Shown here piece by piece: positions 44,040 through 56,619 of a stretch of DNA of 64,000 nucleotides. Each line of letters starts with the position of its first letter. Within the stretch, counting starts at the first letter, position 1. The notes below the pieces were generated by a model that saw nothing but the letters and a program-made list of their open reading frames with translations, searched no databases and was not told where the DNA came from. Made by a program: the position numbers and the translations under genes. The DNA is from Xenopus tropicalis (taxonomy: Eukaryota; Chordata; Amphibia; Anura; Pipidae): the NCBI RefSeq assembly GCF_000004195.4, contig NC_030677.2, positions 174,270,019 to 174,334,018 of the forward strand, in the 5' to 3' direction.

Positions 44040-44511
44040 CAGTGCTGTCCAACTGGGGGCCTGCAGACCTACCATGTACGGCCCCCAGCAGTAAAATCTG
44101 CCTGCTGTGACTGCTTGTGTAAAGCTGGCCATATACGCTCCGATAATATTGTACGCAACCTCGTTTCGTACGATATTCGGTGCGTGTATGGCTAATCGGC
44201 GAGTCGACCGATATCGCAGGAAGCTGCTGATAACGGTCGACTCGCCGATCGGGCCAGTTAAAAGAATTTGATCGGGCGCCATAGAAGGCGCCTGACGAAA
44301 ATCTGCCTTCAGAGCTGAATCGGCAGAAGGAGGTAGAAATCCTATTGTTTCTACCTCCTTATCTGCCGTTTCAGACCTGAACAGTTTGTGGCTGATTGTA
44401 CGATCGACCGATGGTCGCACGAAAGATCGCAAATCGCCACGTGTGTGGCCACCTTAAGCTTTAAAGGTTATCAGTACTGTGATTAACTGCCCCCTGCATT
44501 GTTCATTTTTC
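44040..44511. mobile_element. hAT-type element, second copy, right end lost
   Basis: Starts CAGTGCTGTCCAACTGGGGG like 23041. After an insertion it continues TATCAGTACTGTGATTAACT, matching the interior of the first copy. The expected AGTTGGACAGCACTG end is missing. ATTTAGTC precedes the element and ATTTAGAC follows at 44512, seven of eight bases alike, which may be a mutated duplication or coincidence. Confidence 0.7.
44123..44453. mobile_element. GGCCATATACG MITE nested in hAT, TTAA-type
   Basis: Starts AGCTGGCCATATACGC and ends CACGTGTGTGGCCACC. Flanks are GTAA (44119-44122, probably mutated TTAA) and TTAA (44454-44457). It is full of hairpins: GGCGAGTCGACCG with CGGTCGACTCGCC, GGCGCCATAGAAGGCGCC, and CGGCAGAAGGAGGTAGAAAT with its inverse. 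It is CpG-rich. The same family appears at 47013-47375. The frame 44034-44432 is a by-product. Confidence 0.78.
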
Positions 44512-44519
44512 ATTTAGAC

Positions 44520-47008
44520 GATAATGACTTGCTCCAGAAAAACACCAGAAAAAACTTAAGAGCAGGTTTAGTAAAGTGCAAGCACTTCAACAATTATTGG
44601 CATAATTAACAAATAAAAAGTAGTGTACTAACTGTGTTCATAAAATAAAAATATAATAAAAGCCAATGAAGAGGAAAAGAGGTTAGCCATAGGAGAGAGG
44701 AAGCTAAGGGGTAAAATAATTGCTGTATTGGTAGTTCACTTCTAATATAATTGCAATATAATATAATTGTTATTATTATAATTCTAATATAATGTTTAAT
44801 AATTTTTTACTGTTTTTTTAACACTTCTTTGCATGTTTTGTTCTACTCCTTTCAGGCTTCAGAGCTTTCTGGTCACTAGGGCTTAATTATTCTAGCAACC
44901 AGGCAGCCATTTGGATAAATAGGAAATACAGCTGAAAAATAAGCAATGAAAATAAAAAAAATATATTCATTGAAATCAGTGAAACTGAAAGTTTCTCAAT
45001 CGGTTTGCTGATATTATAGACTGATGCAATTTTACTGTTATTTTTGGGCAATAGGCAACAAATAAACAGAAATCCATGGCAACATAAAACGTATACAGAA
45101 GCACCTTACATTCCTCCCTATCAATGAAAATGTACATTCTATCTGGTACCATAGACAAAGTACATAGGGCCATGTAAAACTTAACGTAATGAAGATAGAT
45201 TGTATAAAAAAAAAAAAAAACTTAACAAATACACAATGTTTACAACAAAATTCACATCTAGCCAAACAAAACAGAAATATTGAAATAAAAAAATTAAAGA
45301 ATATGAGGCAAAATTCAGAGATCAAAATCAATATCCTTTGTGGAAAAAGTAAAACCAATATATATTTCAGCTGAAGCATTTGCACCCTGCCTGCCAATGT
45401 GTGATTGCTGCAATTATTAGCTCTTCTACTTTGGGTATAATTAGATCATTAAATAGCCCATTTGTACTTTTATATAAAAACAACACAGAAGCAGTACTCT
45501 TTTTCTAGTTATTCTAACAAAACAACATGATCTAGTTCTGTAATAGGTGTATTTGCCATTAAAAAAGGGCAGTAAGGGATGGTTTTTCTGTTGAAAATAT
45601 CAAAAGAAACAAGAAAGAGCTGACAGCCATTGGCAGTTGGACTCAGTTGGACACACTGCACAGTCTAATCACTTTTTCTCATCTCTATAGACAGTCTATA
45701 ATGCCACAATGGAAGCTATTGATATCTAGCAATTTCATCATATGAAATCAGTGAACGCTGTATAACAGTTACTTTTTTTGTTTGTAGCATGAATAAGAGT
45801 GACATAGTGATATATAGGAAAGCATTTTGCTTACTTAGTTTATGAAGCTCAAAAAGCAGACCATTTATTTCTTTTATGCATTTTTCTTTAGGTTTCAGCT
45901 TTTTGGTTACTAAAGTAAAACCAGGTAATTTGACTTGAAACTATATTTGGCATAGACGGCTTCACTCAGAATCATACTTAGGGCATCTAACTTAGTTCAG
46001 GCTCTGCCCATCACTGGGATTTATATTGTCTGTTTGTCAGTCCTTGTTTGACCTTTTCAGCTTGGAAAATTTGGTTACGAATTTCAACCCTGCAGTTTGT
46101 GTGGACTCAGCTATGCATTATATAGGTATATATAACATTGCTTTGCAACTGCATTAACAACTATGTGCCAAGGTGCCCTTGGCAAGTTATAAAAAGTTTT
46201 TGGCCAGTTTTGTCTTTTATAAGTGTAATTCAAATATATTTGTATGCAACACGAGATCTAATTTATCCTGTCAACATGGGCTAAAGAATGTGTTAGAGGG
46301 CAATGATTTCTGCTTTGCCCACTTTAATTCTGTTAATCTTCTCCAGATAGTTATTGTATTTATATTTATTGTATTATGTATCATCTATTGTGTTGCCCTA
46401 CATATTATGCCACCAGGACCAGTAACCATGAATTCTTGACTAATGGAAATCATATGGGAAGAATATGAAAAAGGATACTGCTATCACCAAAAGAAAATCT
46501 TACATCTGATTCAAAATAAAGAATCAATGTGACATACAATATACTTAATTCTTTTCTTATAAAATAAAGCTTTGAAAGACAAACTAAGGATAATTCCCCA
46601 CTTGTATGTTAAATATATTTTCAGTGCAAGGGCATATAATCATAAAATTAAGTCTTTGCATTAAAAATAAGCAAACTGTCGCATTTCACCTTTTACCTGG
46701 ATAGCAGCATTAAAGTTCAGCTGCATAATGCAGACTAAATTGGATTCAATTTAACCTATGTAATGTAACCGTGTAGAATTCAACTAATAGCTAATTAGTC
46801 ATGCAGAATAAGTGTTTTATAGGTTTCCAATAAAAAAAAATAATCTGACAACCCTACCATTTTAAAATTAAAGATTAGAATCTATGGCACACGGCTCATT
46901 AGTTCAGGTAGCAGCTCTTAAATGCATAAAACAGTTTTTGGCATGCATCATCCCTTCAGTATGGAGATTTTTAAACGTGATCTCTTCTAATTAGACAAGA
47001 GGTGTAAT
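44520..47008. other. Unannotated DNA
   Basis: No gene recognised. The segment about 44805-45010 has worn blocks (GGTCACTAGGGCTTAATTAT, CTAGCAACCAGGCAGCCATT) reminiscent of the common repeat at 7097-7523 but too decayed to delimit. Poly-A lies at 45208-45221. Several 60-130 codon frames on both strands overlap each other and have no domain. Confidence 0.4.
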
Positions 47009-47012
47009 CTAA

Positions 47013-47375
47013 AGGTGGCCATGCATGTTAAGATTTTGGTGGCTAAAGGTGGCCATGTCGGTGTGATCCAACAAATCTGTCAAATTATGGTAAGGTTAGT
47101 GGGCACCGAACAATCGCACATCTGTCGATTTTTCATCCAACATCATTTCAGAAAATTGATCGGGCAGGTGGAAAAATTTTCATCATAAGCAATGAAGTTG
47201 TCCATCTGTTTCTGGGACCAAGCAGTTAGTCTTCCTAGCTTCAGCTAGACAATATCGCTTGAAATGGTCGTTTTTGTTCATGCCTAAATCGTACTTTCAA
47301 ACAATCTTCTCATAGTAAGCTTGGTACTCCAATAACGAAAAGATCTTTTAAAAATCTTAACATGTATGGCCAGCT
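47013..47375. mobile_element. GGCCATG MITE, TTAA-type, second copy
   Basis: Starts AGGTGGCCATGCATGTTAAG and ends CTTAACATGTATGGCCAGCT, a near-perfect inverted terminus of about 20 bases. Flanks are CTAA (left) and TTAA at 47376-47379. The left end has an internal duplication in which CTAAAGGTGGCCATG occurs twice (from 47009 and about 47041). Confidence 0.82.
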
Positions 47376-48584
47376 TTAAATGGGAGTAAATGTTTTACCA
47401 GTTTAATCAAACTAGCAAGCCAATCTGCTTATTTTGGTATTGTGCAATAATCCCTAGGTTTGGAGGTAGCTGTAATTGGGTAACCACTGCTTACTTGGCT
47501 ACTAGGATGGACAATTTGTTTTCAGTTCTGCTCTGATAAGCACTGTTTCTACATCTTAAATAAAAAAGTCAATTTTCTATTTAGTTACCCTTTAATTAGA
47601 CTGGCATCATTAAGGCTTACAAAAAAGTGCAAAGTTTATATGCAGCTATCGTAAACATTTAAAAACCATATTTTTTTTTTTATTTTTTAAGTTTTAGCAA
47701 AAAGAGTTTTGAATTTCTCAGCGTGTCTACGCCTCACCCTTCCCTTACTTTTGTGACTTCCCATTTTAATTAATTCCCCTGGTATAACAGATTTTTGTAC
47801 AGCCTATATAATAGGAGCTTACATATTTGTGAAGGAAAATTTGATGAGCTCCGATATAAAGAATGTAGTATTTTTCCAGAATTTCTATGAATTATATTAA
47901 GGTAGGAACTAAAATATAAAATTAATTGGAATGGATGAAACACAGGGGCCTCATATCTTGAAAATATTTGGTGGGTCGGAATAAGCAGACATGGGGTTTA
48001 AATACCTTCATTCTAATAAGTCAAACTGTAAGTTAGCTTACCTTATCAGAAAAATGTAAGCGTGTCTTAATTACAGTATGTACAGTATATGGATTTTATT
48101 ATATTTGTAAAACTGAAAGCACCACCAACTGACAATGGCAACTGATAAATACACAATTTTGTGCAGCTTTTTGTTGACATTTGTTCAACAAGTCCCTATG
48201 GCCAGAAGAAGTACTTTGGCCATCAACACTTGTTAACAAAAATAGCTAGTTTTGGTATTTAATTTTAAAAAGAAGTTGGCACTTACTGGAGGGTTCAGCA
48301 CTGTTTATCATGGTCTCCAGTTGCAGCTGGCAATATGATTTATGCTGTGCCAATGAGAGAGGAGGTGACTGGAGCATGCACTGTACTGGTACTGCTTTCA
48401 TTCCGTCCTGCTGCTCACTGCCGATTCCTCAACACTGGGCAAGCACAGACATTTTTTCATGATATAAAAGAAAGTAGTCATCTCTGTGATTTCTGTTATT
48501 CTCCAAATATTTTTTATGGCAACAGGGACTTGTTAAAAAATGTTAACAAAAAGGTATACACCCTTTTTTAAGAGGGAACATGTT

Positions 48585-48911
48585 TTAAAGAGATTCTGAC
48601 ACAGGAAAACGAGTTTCTTTTACAAAATGCATCATTTAACACTGCCGATGTGTCCGTTTTTCAAAAAAACCAAACATATTCTTTATATTTAATTTTGAAA
48701 TTTGACGTGGAACTAGACATATTTTTAGTTTGCCAGGTGCCCACAACCATGTGACCTGTGCTCTGATAAACTTCAGTCACTCTTTACTGCAAGTTGGAGT
48801 GATGTCACCTCCATCCCCCCCACCCCCCTTGCAGAACAATGGGAAGATATGAGAAAAGCATATTATAAACAGTGTAATTTTGTAATAAAAACTATACCCG
48901 ATTCACTTTAA
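48585..48911. mobile_element. T2-type MITE, diverged
   Basis: Starts TTAAAGAGATTCTGACACAG and ends ACTATACCCGATTCACTTTAA (in part), with TTAA at 48585-48588 and 48908-48911. The two termini are dissimilar beyond the first few bases. The interior includes a CCCCCCCACCCCCC run. Confidence 0.75.
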
Positions 48912-51900
48912 GAACAGAAAAATGTAACCATGTATGGGAAATTCTGCCATTATCCAGAGAAAACTTACATAATCTATACTGAAATGTGTTTAACATGTTT
49001 ATTAAGTGGTATTACTCTGTCCCTGGCAGACTGAATACCACCATGCTGTGCTGGAGGTGCTATTGATAAATAGGCACCCTTTTTCAACTCTTTTAAAAAC
49101 CCTTCTAGTTCTTACGATATCGCATTATTGTTGACTATAATGCCTTCCCTGATTCAAAGCTGAAGCAAGAGGCTGGTTACTGATTTGATAAGCACAACTA
49201 GATGCCTTATCATTGTCAGGACTAAAATATGGCCCCTTTTTCTTGCTACTTTTTGGGAATTTGTGTCAAAAATAAATGAGCTATTTGCCATATTGTGGAA
49301 ATGTTTCATGAATGCATTAACTGCGTACTGTTTTATGTTTATTTGTAATTTTTTCTTAACTATAACATAAAGATGACTGATAAAACCTTCAGTCAATGGG
49401 CATCAAACTGTTATTAGCATGAAACAAAAATGGACAGATTCCTATTCCTTTTATTACTGGTTTGTGCTCTTTGTGTACCAAGAAACTGTGTTCTAACAAA
49501 ATCTACACATGTATGCAATTATTGGCTTTGTATTGTTTATGCTGAACTTATTAGCATCAAGCCGGTAAAAGAGAAACTGGAGTACTTTTGCTCTTGTTAG
49601 AATTTAAAAATGGTACCTTATGGGAGTATTTTGTTTAACTTCTATTGGTTTTATCAGTTGAACTTTCCTTGGCTTGAAGAATACTGTTACTCATTTGCTA
49701 CTTACCTTTGATCTCTTTATGAAGGTATGTCATTATTGACAAAAGGGATAGGGAAAAAAGTGGGTGACTGGAGTTTTTCAGTACAAAATACTTTTTTTTA
49801 TTTTATTTTTTTACAACACACCTTCCATTTCCTAGAATTGAAATCTGCAGCCTGCCGGAATATTTCTCTCAAGTTTGAAATTGACTTTTTAATCCAAAAA
49901 TGAAACTTATCTAACATAATGAGAAACACACTTTAGTGCTGAGGACATTATGTTTAACAGTAAGAAAGGCTGTGGGGGAATCCAGTGAGAGAGCACAGAG
50001 CTGTGCTGTGATTGAGTCCCTGTTGGTCTCCTACATGGAAAGATTTTTTCCATCTGTATTAAATAATACTGTGTCTTTGATGAATGGCACTCAGATTTTA
50101 TAACTCAGAAAGGTTTATTGGCAGTGAAGAAAAGCTAATGGATGGGGTTTACACTGTAAGCCTGAGCCTATTTCCTTGGGTAACTTGCATAGATGCATTA
50201 CTTTGCATTCAGGAGGTATGAGCACAGTTTCTTAGGAATGAGGTACAATTTGACTGGACTGAATACCGGACAATTGTACAGAAAACGGCACTCAGTAAAA
50301 GTCTCTGTTCCTTTCTTTGTGCTTGATTGTTCTTCTCATTTGGACACTTGCTATGTGAGTGTAGCCTTTCAGCACTGTTTCATCCTGCAGCAGAATAAGC
50401 AACAAGTGCTCTGTAGGTCTAGTGGTACAGTTTGAGCTTTTTATTGTATTAGCGAGGGGACAAAATCATGCCATTTGCACCACTGAATGAATGCTCTATT
50501 TGCAGCTTTGGAGTTTGCATGTTTTTTTTTAGTTTTTGGAAAGCTGAAATGACAAGGGGTTATCTATATGTATGAATTCTCTTGCTCACTCTAGTGAGAA
50601 ATGGGTCATTCTGGAACGCAGAGAAATGTGATTGCTGAATTTCAAGCAGCCATTGTTGCTCAGTTGGAACTGCTAAAAATGGAAAAAAGGTCAAACTGGC
50701 ACTTGTTGCAATGTTTTATTCACTGGTGTCAGGGTTATAGTAACTTGATGCTAGAATGCACTTAAGAGACTGGCCCTGTGGTTGAGGATATATACTCTGG
50801 AGTTCACACAAGTATCCCTCCAGCGGCTGTGATTTACTGCACGCGGAATCCACAGAAAGATACCAGTTTTTATAGTCGCCAACTGGCTTCTGATGCCAAT
50901 TCAATGATCCTAGTAAATACAGTTTAGCTAAATATAGTCGGCAACTGGCTTCTGATATATGTATATATAATGACTAGCTTTCCTGTTGTCATTAAGATGT
51001 TAACCCGTAGTAGGTTGGCTGTCTTCAATCCCAGCTGTACACTTGTGGTCTTCTTGCTGCAGGATTTTTGGGAAAGTTAAAAAAAAACACAAAATCCTCA
51101 CATTTAGTTCAACCCCTGCATATTTGCAGATTAAAGACTTAGAGATATAAATGATGATGCAGTTGGATAGTTGTATTAAATCTTGATTGGCAGTTTTTCA
51201 TGCAACATCATTAAATTAAAGCAGACACATTTATATGTTGAGATAGCATTGCCCAATAGGCTGTCAAGGGATGAAGCATTAAGTAAAAGTCTTTTACAAT
51301 CTGTATATAATCAACATATTTGTTATGTGTTTTAGAAAGACAAATACTGATTTGTCTTGTAGTTTGTACTTCAAGTTTCAAGTTTATTGTCATATATTTG
51401 TTTATGTCCCTTACTCTGAAAATAAAAAGCATAAATATATAATAATACACAATGTAGAACACATCAGTAGCAAAGAAGCGGAACTATTAATGATATTACC
51501 AGTCTCTTGGGTCACATAATTCTTAATCTGTTATCAGGAAAGAGTCAGATACTGCTCAGGTGAATGAGTACTCCATGTTAGTGTATGTAAGGTCTTAAAA
51601 TAGCTTTCCCCTTACAATTCTGAATTTGCCTGTGGGAAGGCTACCCCATGTAGTCCTTTGCTCAAATTTCAGATTATTTGACCAACCTTTATAAGTTTAA
51701 ATGTTTTTTCTTCCTCTTCCTTTTATTCTTTATACTTTTTAATAATTTAGATAATATATTGATAGTTAAGTGAAGCACATTGAGGTTTATTATTGTAGCC
51801 TGAGACCATGCAACATTTAGTAACCATTCTTTCTCTACGGATCTTATTGATCTTACTCTAAACACTATCCTCAAGGTATAGTGCTTAAGGTATAACTGCT

Positions 51901-52777
51901 TTGGTGGTTCAGATGTGGTGTGATTTACATGATTTTTTCCCCAAATAGGTTTTATCAGTGCCGCAAATCAATCAATGATCCTACAACTTAGACAAAAGTG
52001 ACCACATTATAGCAATTCATTGATCTTGTGTGACCAGCTATAAATTCTTCTAACGTGTTGATTGTTGTATATGTTTACTTTAATCATATGATTTAGAGGT
52101 GATTTTAGAAAAAAAACTATACCTTTACAACTGCATGGAAATAATTATTTTGATACCTTAATATATCTTTTGTCCATTGGGAAAACATGTTGTATACGTT
52201 GGCAGAAAATGATACTAACACTGAGTCCAAGGGCCATTGATGCATAGTGGCAAATACTTTGTTTTTCATGTGATCATTTTCCCGATGAAAAGGAATAATG
52301 GCATGCCGGTCTGCATAGTATTTGCTAGCAAGCTTAATGGAAGCATGCTGTATTACATGTACACTACTCATAACAAAGGCATAACGCAGACATCTGATAC
52401 CTCTCTAAGGCTGTTACACTGTGCACCTCTGATCCCTCACATGTCACATTTGAAAACATACAGAGGAAAATGATATAATATTAAGCACAAAGCACAATAC
52501 AACTGGCAGCATTGCTGTATGTGCTCAGAGTTTATATTTATATTTCATTATTCCAAAGGTTTCTAACCCTGATGTAATGCAGTACCACTGGTACTAAACA
52601 AAGTGATTATCACACTGTAAGATGTAACATTGATTACTAAGGAAGGTCACTGAAACTTTATAAAAAGTATATTAAATCAGAACCAGAGTTGGAACAATAG
52701 TTTTGATCACAGCAAACTACATTTTACTTTTACTGATCACACAGCCATACATTTAGCAACCCCTAATCTTTGTCATA
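48912..52777. other. Long stretch without genes
   Basis: No supported gene or transposon. A 24-bp direct repeat (TATAGTCGCCAACTGGCTTC... ) occurs at 50872-50895 and, with one mismatch, at 50934-50957. The 49154-49396, 50193-50435 and 52117-52371 frames have no domain and mostly overlap frames on the other strand. Confidence 0.45.
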
Positions 52778-53010
52778 TATACTGATATGGGATCCATTAT
52801 ATGGAAATGCTCCAAATTACAGGAAGCCCATTTCCAATAGACTCTATTTTAAGCATATGATTATAATTTCATAAAAAATTATTTCCTTTTTTGTAATTAT
52901 AAAACAATAGCTTGTACTTGTTGGTAACTAAGCTGCATGAATCATATTGGTGGCAAAACAATCCTATTGGGTTTATTTAACATTTAGTCATTTTATTGTG
53001 TTTTGTTTTC
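52778..53010 (-). mobile_element. CAGGTATGGGACC MITE, copy 8, partial
   Basis: Begins GATATGGGATCCATTATATG, then CAATAGACTCTATTTTAAGC and CAAAACAATCCTATTGGGTT. It fades out before the second terminus. Confidence 0.75.
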
Positions 53011-53117
53011 TTGATTTACACAAATCATTTATTAATTTTTCACATTGGTCTAATACACGAATGGCTTTTACTTTAGCCTTTTTCCTTAAATATATGTCTC
53101 AGTGATCTATTGAACCT

Positions 53118-53495
53118 GGCGCTTATTTATAAAAAAATATATATAAATTTTTGGGGGGGTTTTCTGCCTCAAATAACCTTAACATTTTAAAAATGTGAAT
53201 ATTACCTTATTTATTAAATCCTTATAAAAATGTGTACAAATAAAGCTGTAAAATGAAATCAATACCTCAAATTAGTAATTTGCATGTCATTTTTATTGGG
53301 TTGCTAAGCTCAAAAACAGTTTGCATTGACTAAATAGTTTAAATTTTCTCAAGGACAGTTCCGACTTCTGCATGACCTTGCAAGCTTTCAGATGCCAAAT
53401 ATATCCATGTTAGTTAAACCATAATTCAAAATTATGATCATTAGCAAACTTGAACCATATTTAACAAAAAACTATAAAGGTTGATAAGTAACCCC
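53118..53495. mobile_element. Possible TTTATCA-type MITE
   Basis: GGCGCTTATTTATAAAAAAA on the left and GGTTGATAAGTAACCCCC on the right are partly complementary. AT-rich interior. Confidence 0.4.
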
Positions 53496-53590
53496 CTTAA
53501 TGTCACATTTTGTTGTTAGTAGTAGTTAGTCATGAGATAGTATGTCAGTTGCTTCCAGTTAACCTTCATGTAAACATCCTTTGTTTAGAG

Positions 53591-53888
53591 CAGTGATCCC
53601 CAACCAGTGGCTCAGGGGCAACATGTTGCTCCCCAACCCCTTGGATGTTGCTCCCAGTGGCCTCAAAGCAGGGAGTTATTTTTAAATTCCTGAATTTGTG
53701 GCATGTTTTGGTTGAATAAAAACAAGATTTACTACCAAATAACACCCCCTGTAAGCTGATGGAGACTACCGAAAAGCCAATCTTACCCTTATTTGGCACC
53801 TTCATGAACGTTTATGGTGCTTGTGTTGCTCTCCAAGTCTTTTTACATTTGACTGTGGCTCACGAGTAAGAAAGGTTGGGGATCCCTG
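53591..53888. mobile_element. hAT-type MITE with perfect 8-bp TSD
   Basis: Starts CAGTGATCCCCAACCAGTGG and ends GGTTGGGGATCCCTG, inverted with one mismatch. GTTTAGAG flanks it on both sides (53583-53590 and 53889-53896). The body has GCAACATGTTGCTCCCC and GTGTTGCTCTCCAAG blocks, typical of a hAT repeat common in frogs. The 53566-53805 frame is a shadow. Confidence 0.95.
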
Positions 53889-53928
53889 GTTTAGAGTATA
53901 GCTAGCTAATACAAGTATATGTTATCAC

Positions 53929-54576
53929 TAGTGATGAGTGAGTCTGTCTTGTTTTGCAAAAAAAAAAGCAAAAATGTACCAAATGTATTAAAGGAGAAGG
54001 AAAGAAATTTTGGCATTTTACTGCCAATAGATTTGCCACATTAATGCCACCTAGAACACTATATTTATTCTGCAGAAAGCATTACCATACCTGAGTAAAG
54101 AACCCGAGAAGCTTTCTCCATTTGCTTAAGATAGCAGATTCCATTTTAGCTTGGTCTTCAAAGCTTCCTGCTGCAGCTCCAGCCATTGGTAGCATAGATC
54201 ACACATTCTGTTGGTAGAGGGAGTGAATTCTTATGGGAGGGGGGAGCAGGAGAATGGAGAGAGTGCGCAGACTCTGGCCCTGAGAAGGATTTTTCTGAGA
54301 GAGAAGTCAGATAAGATCATGTTACAAAAAGGAGACAATAAATCCTGTGTTTCTTTTAATAGAGGACTCAGTGCAGCTTTTCTGTGAGTGCTTATGGCTG
54401 TATTTACATAGACCTTTCTGATAAAGCTTACTTAGTTTTTACCTTTCTTTCTCCTTTAAAGTCAGTGGGTGTTCTTTCGTTGTCATGTTTTCCAAACCAC
54501 ACCTTTTTGTGGGGGGGCATTGTCTATGGTTGTTTTTTTGCGACGAACCTTTGCGCCAAAATGTTGCTCATCACTA
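53929..54576. mobile_element. hAT-type element with 8-bp TSD, split by T2 MITE
   Basis: Starts TAGTGATGAGTGAGTCTGTC and ends GTTGCTCATCACTA, flanked by GTTATCAC on both sides (53921-53928 and 54577-54584). The retained parts have the GTTTTGC and GCGACGAACCTTTGCGCC motifs of a GTTTCGC-type frog family. Only 59 bases of the left and 117 of the right belong to it; the rest is the inserted MITE. Confidence 0.9.
53988..54459. mobile_element. T2-type MITE nested in hAT
   Basis: Ends TTAAAGGAGAAGGAAAGAAA and TTACCTTTCTTTCTCCTTTAA (in part), with TTAA at 53988-53991 and 54456-54459. This is the complete version of the subfamily seen cut off at 1-152 and interrupted at 26262-27532. The interior holds GAGGGGGGAGCAGGAGAATG and AATCCTGTGTTTCTTTTAAT. 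Confidence 0.93.
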
Positions 54577-55134
54577 GTTATCACTCCTGTTGAGTGAAGT
54601 GTTCTATGCTTGGGACTGAAAATGTGTTACAGGGAGCGCTGCAATGTCTGCCTAGTTATATGTATTGCAATTTGTGCAGATTTAGTTGAATCCATTTAAA
54701 ATGATAAATCCTCAATTCCTTGTTTCATTTAGATAATGTACAAATGTAATACAGTGTAATCTGAAGGTGGATAGCTTAATTAAATTTAAAGCAGAGGGAA
54801 AAACATTATTTGGAAGAATCATTATTGGATAAGCCCTTTTCTGTCCAATCTTATTAATAATCAGCTTTAACTATTGCAGCCAGTCTTTTATATATAAAGT
54901 TGTAATTTCAGGGAGCAAACATGGACAGTTTAATCATTACCACAAATCCCTCTAACCTACAGTAAGGATTTATGTTATTTTGAACAAAAAAATCATTTTA
55001 AATGAAAAAGGTTTATTTTAATGTAATTTAATAGAAAGCATTTACCTTTAACAAATCGTAGTAACATGTTATTATGGGTCTATCAATGAATACCTTTCTC
55101 CAATACAAATCTAAATAAAGGCAAGTATAACCCC

Positions 55135-56300
55135 CTTTCAACATTTTTAATTGCTTTGATTTATTGTTTTACAAAACAATGTGAAAAAGTAAGTAAAGTA
55201 GAAGAAAAAGATGAAAGAGGAGGGTTGAAGAGTTTGGGGATTCTTACCTTTTGAGAGGTGTCACAAAGCCAATGTAATGGTTATTAAGCATTCTTTATTT
55301 TCATGTTTGCCAGAGTTTATAAAATTTGTCTGGGCACCCCTTGGCTAAGTATGTCAGTTTTAAAGGTTAGGACCTTTGATCAGTTTAAACCATTGTATCC
55401 TCTTCGGCAGTTTGGACCCTATCCAACATAGTATAATGAATTTTCGCGCCCAGTAAATCAGGAACAGGTCAGCAATCTCTCTACACAGTTCTCTATGATT
55501 CCCAGGACATAACTGTGTGGTGAATGGAAAGGGTTTTAGGATAGTTGAGTTGGCATATAAGAAATAAGCTGTGAACAGAATTTGCAAATTAGCAGACAGC
55601 TTTAGAATATATGAAGGAACTCTGCTTGTTCTGCTTGGCACCTATCCTGAGAATATATTTGGGAAACCAGTTTATGGGGGGGCATTACTGTTCCAATAGG
55701 TTTATCAATGGAGTCATTCTCATGTATGAAGAAGGCCTTGTAGAACTGTTCATGAATACCTTTTGCAGCTAGAAATATTGGTACAACCTGCCATTACCCA
55801 AAGATGGTCTGTTCCTCAGGCTGTTATGGGGAGGAGCAAGTCATCTTCAAGAATATCCTTTAGTCTCTTAATACCCCAATTTGTAGTTGGGGGATATGGG
55901 CGAAGTAAATTAAGTTGCTGATATTTCAGAGGGAAAGATCAGAGGACAGCAGTGGGGTTGGAGGGGTTCTGTATCTACACCCAATTGTTTCAGCCAAGCT
56001 TAGCACTGTAGCTTGTAGTACTATGTTTGGGTTTTCTGCGCTTGATCTAGCGGCCAATGTATGTATGCTACTTGGGAGGTTTCTCAATATTAGTTCAATC
56101 AGATGGGCTTGTAATAAACATGTATTTGTCTGTTGTTTAAATGAGAAAATATATGAAGTTTCTGCTTTCTTGAACTAAACAGGGCTAAATCTAAATATTA
56201 AATGGTCACATTCTACTTTCTGTTCTGCAGAGCAAGGTGAAAATAAATCAACGGTCAGCCTCTCTGTAGTGCAAGGGGTGCCTATATTTTCTTTTTTTAT
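55135..56300 (-). pseudogene. Possible L1-like LINE 3' end with ORF2 remnant
   Basis: A minus-strand frame at 55360-55641 contains LFLIYWARKFIILCW and LPKRIQWFKLI. The pattern (hydrophobic, ARK, I..W, then P and W..L) resembles the extreme C-terminus of vertebrate L1-type ORF2. Downstream on the same strand is a non-coding tail ending near 55135 with an AATAAA-like signal and A-rich sequence, as a LINE 3' UTR would. Upstream the frame is broken and I cannot recognise RT motifs. This is a tentative reading. Confidence 0.3.
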
Positions 56301-56619
56301 TTGAGCTGGGGGGTGAGGGGGTCGGCTAAGACAGCATTAGACCTAAATACACCCCTGCTGCAATTGGCTGTTTATTATATAAATGGTAATAAGCTGCACT
56401 GGGGCTAAGGCAGAGTTTGTTCATTTTCAGTGGATTGTTGTTTCTTTTCACTTTGTTGGACAGGAAACAGACTTCAATTTCAGATTTTGCCCAGTTTAGT
56501 GTAAGACACCACAAATATGATTGATATGATATCATATGATATGATACTACAATTGGCAAAAAGGGACAAGCCCTATTAATTTAACCAATGTTAAAAAGGG
56601 TGATATAATTTCCCTTTAA
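56270..56619. mobile_element. Possible T2-type MITE, right end
   Basis: The right terminus AGGGTGATATAATTTCCCTTTAA ends in TTAA at 56616-56619 and fits the T2 pattern. No matching left terminus is found, so the start is a guess. A short GATATGATATCATATGATAT palindromic run lies at 56522-56545. Confidence 0.4.
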
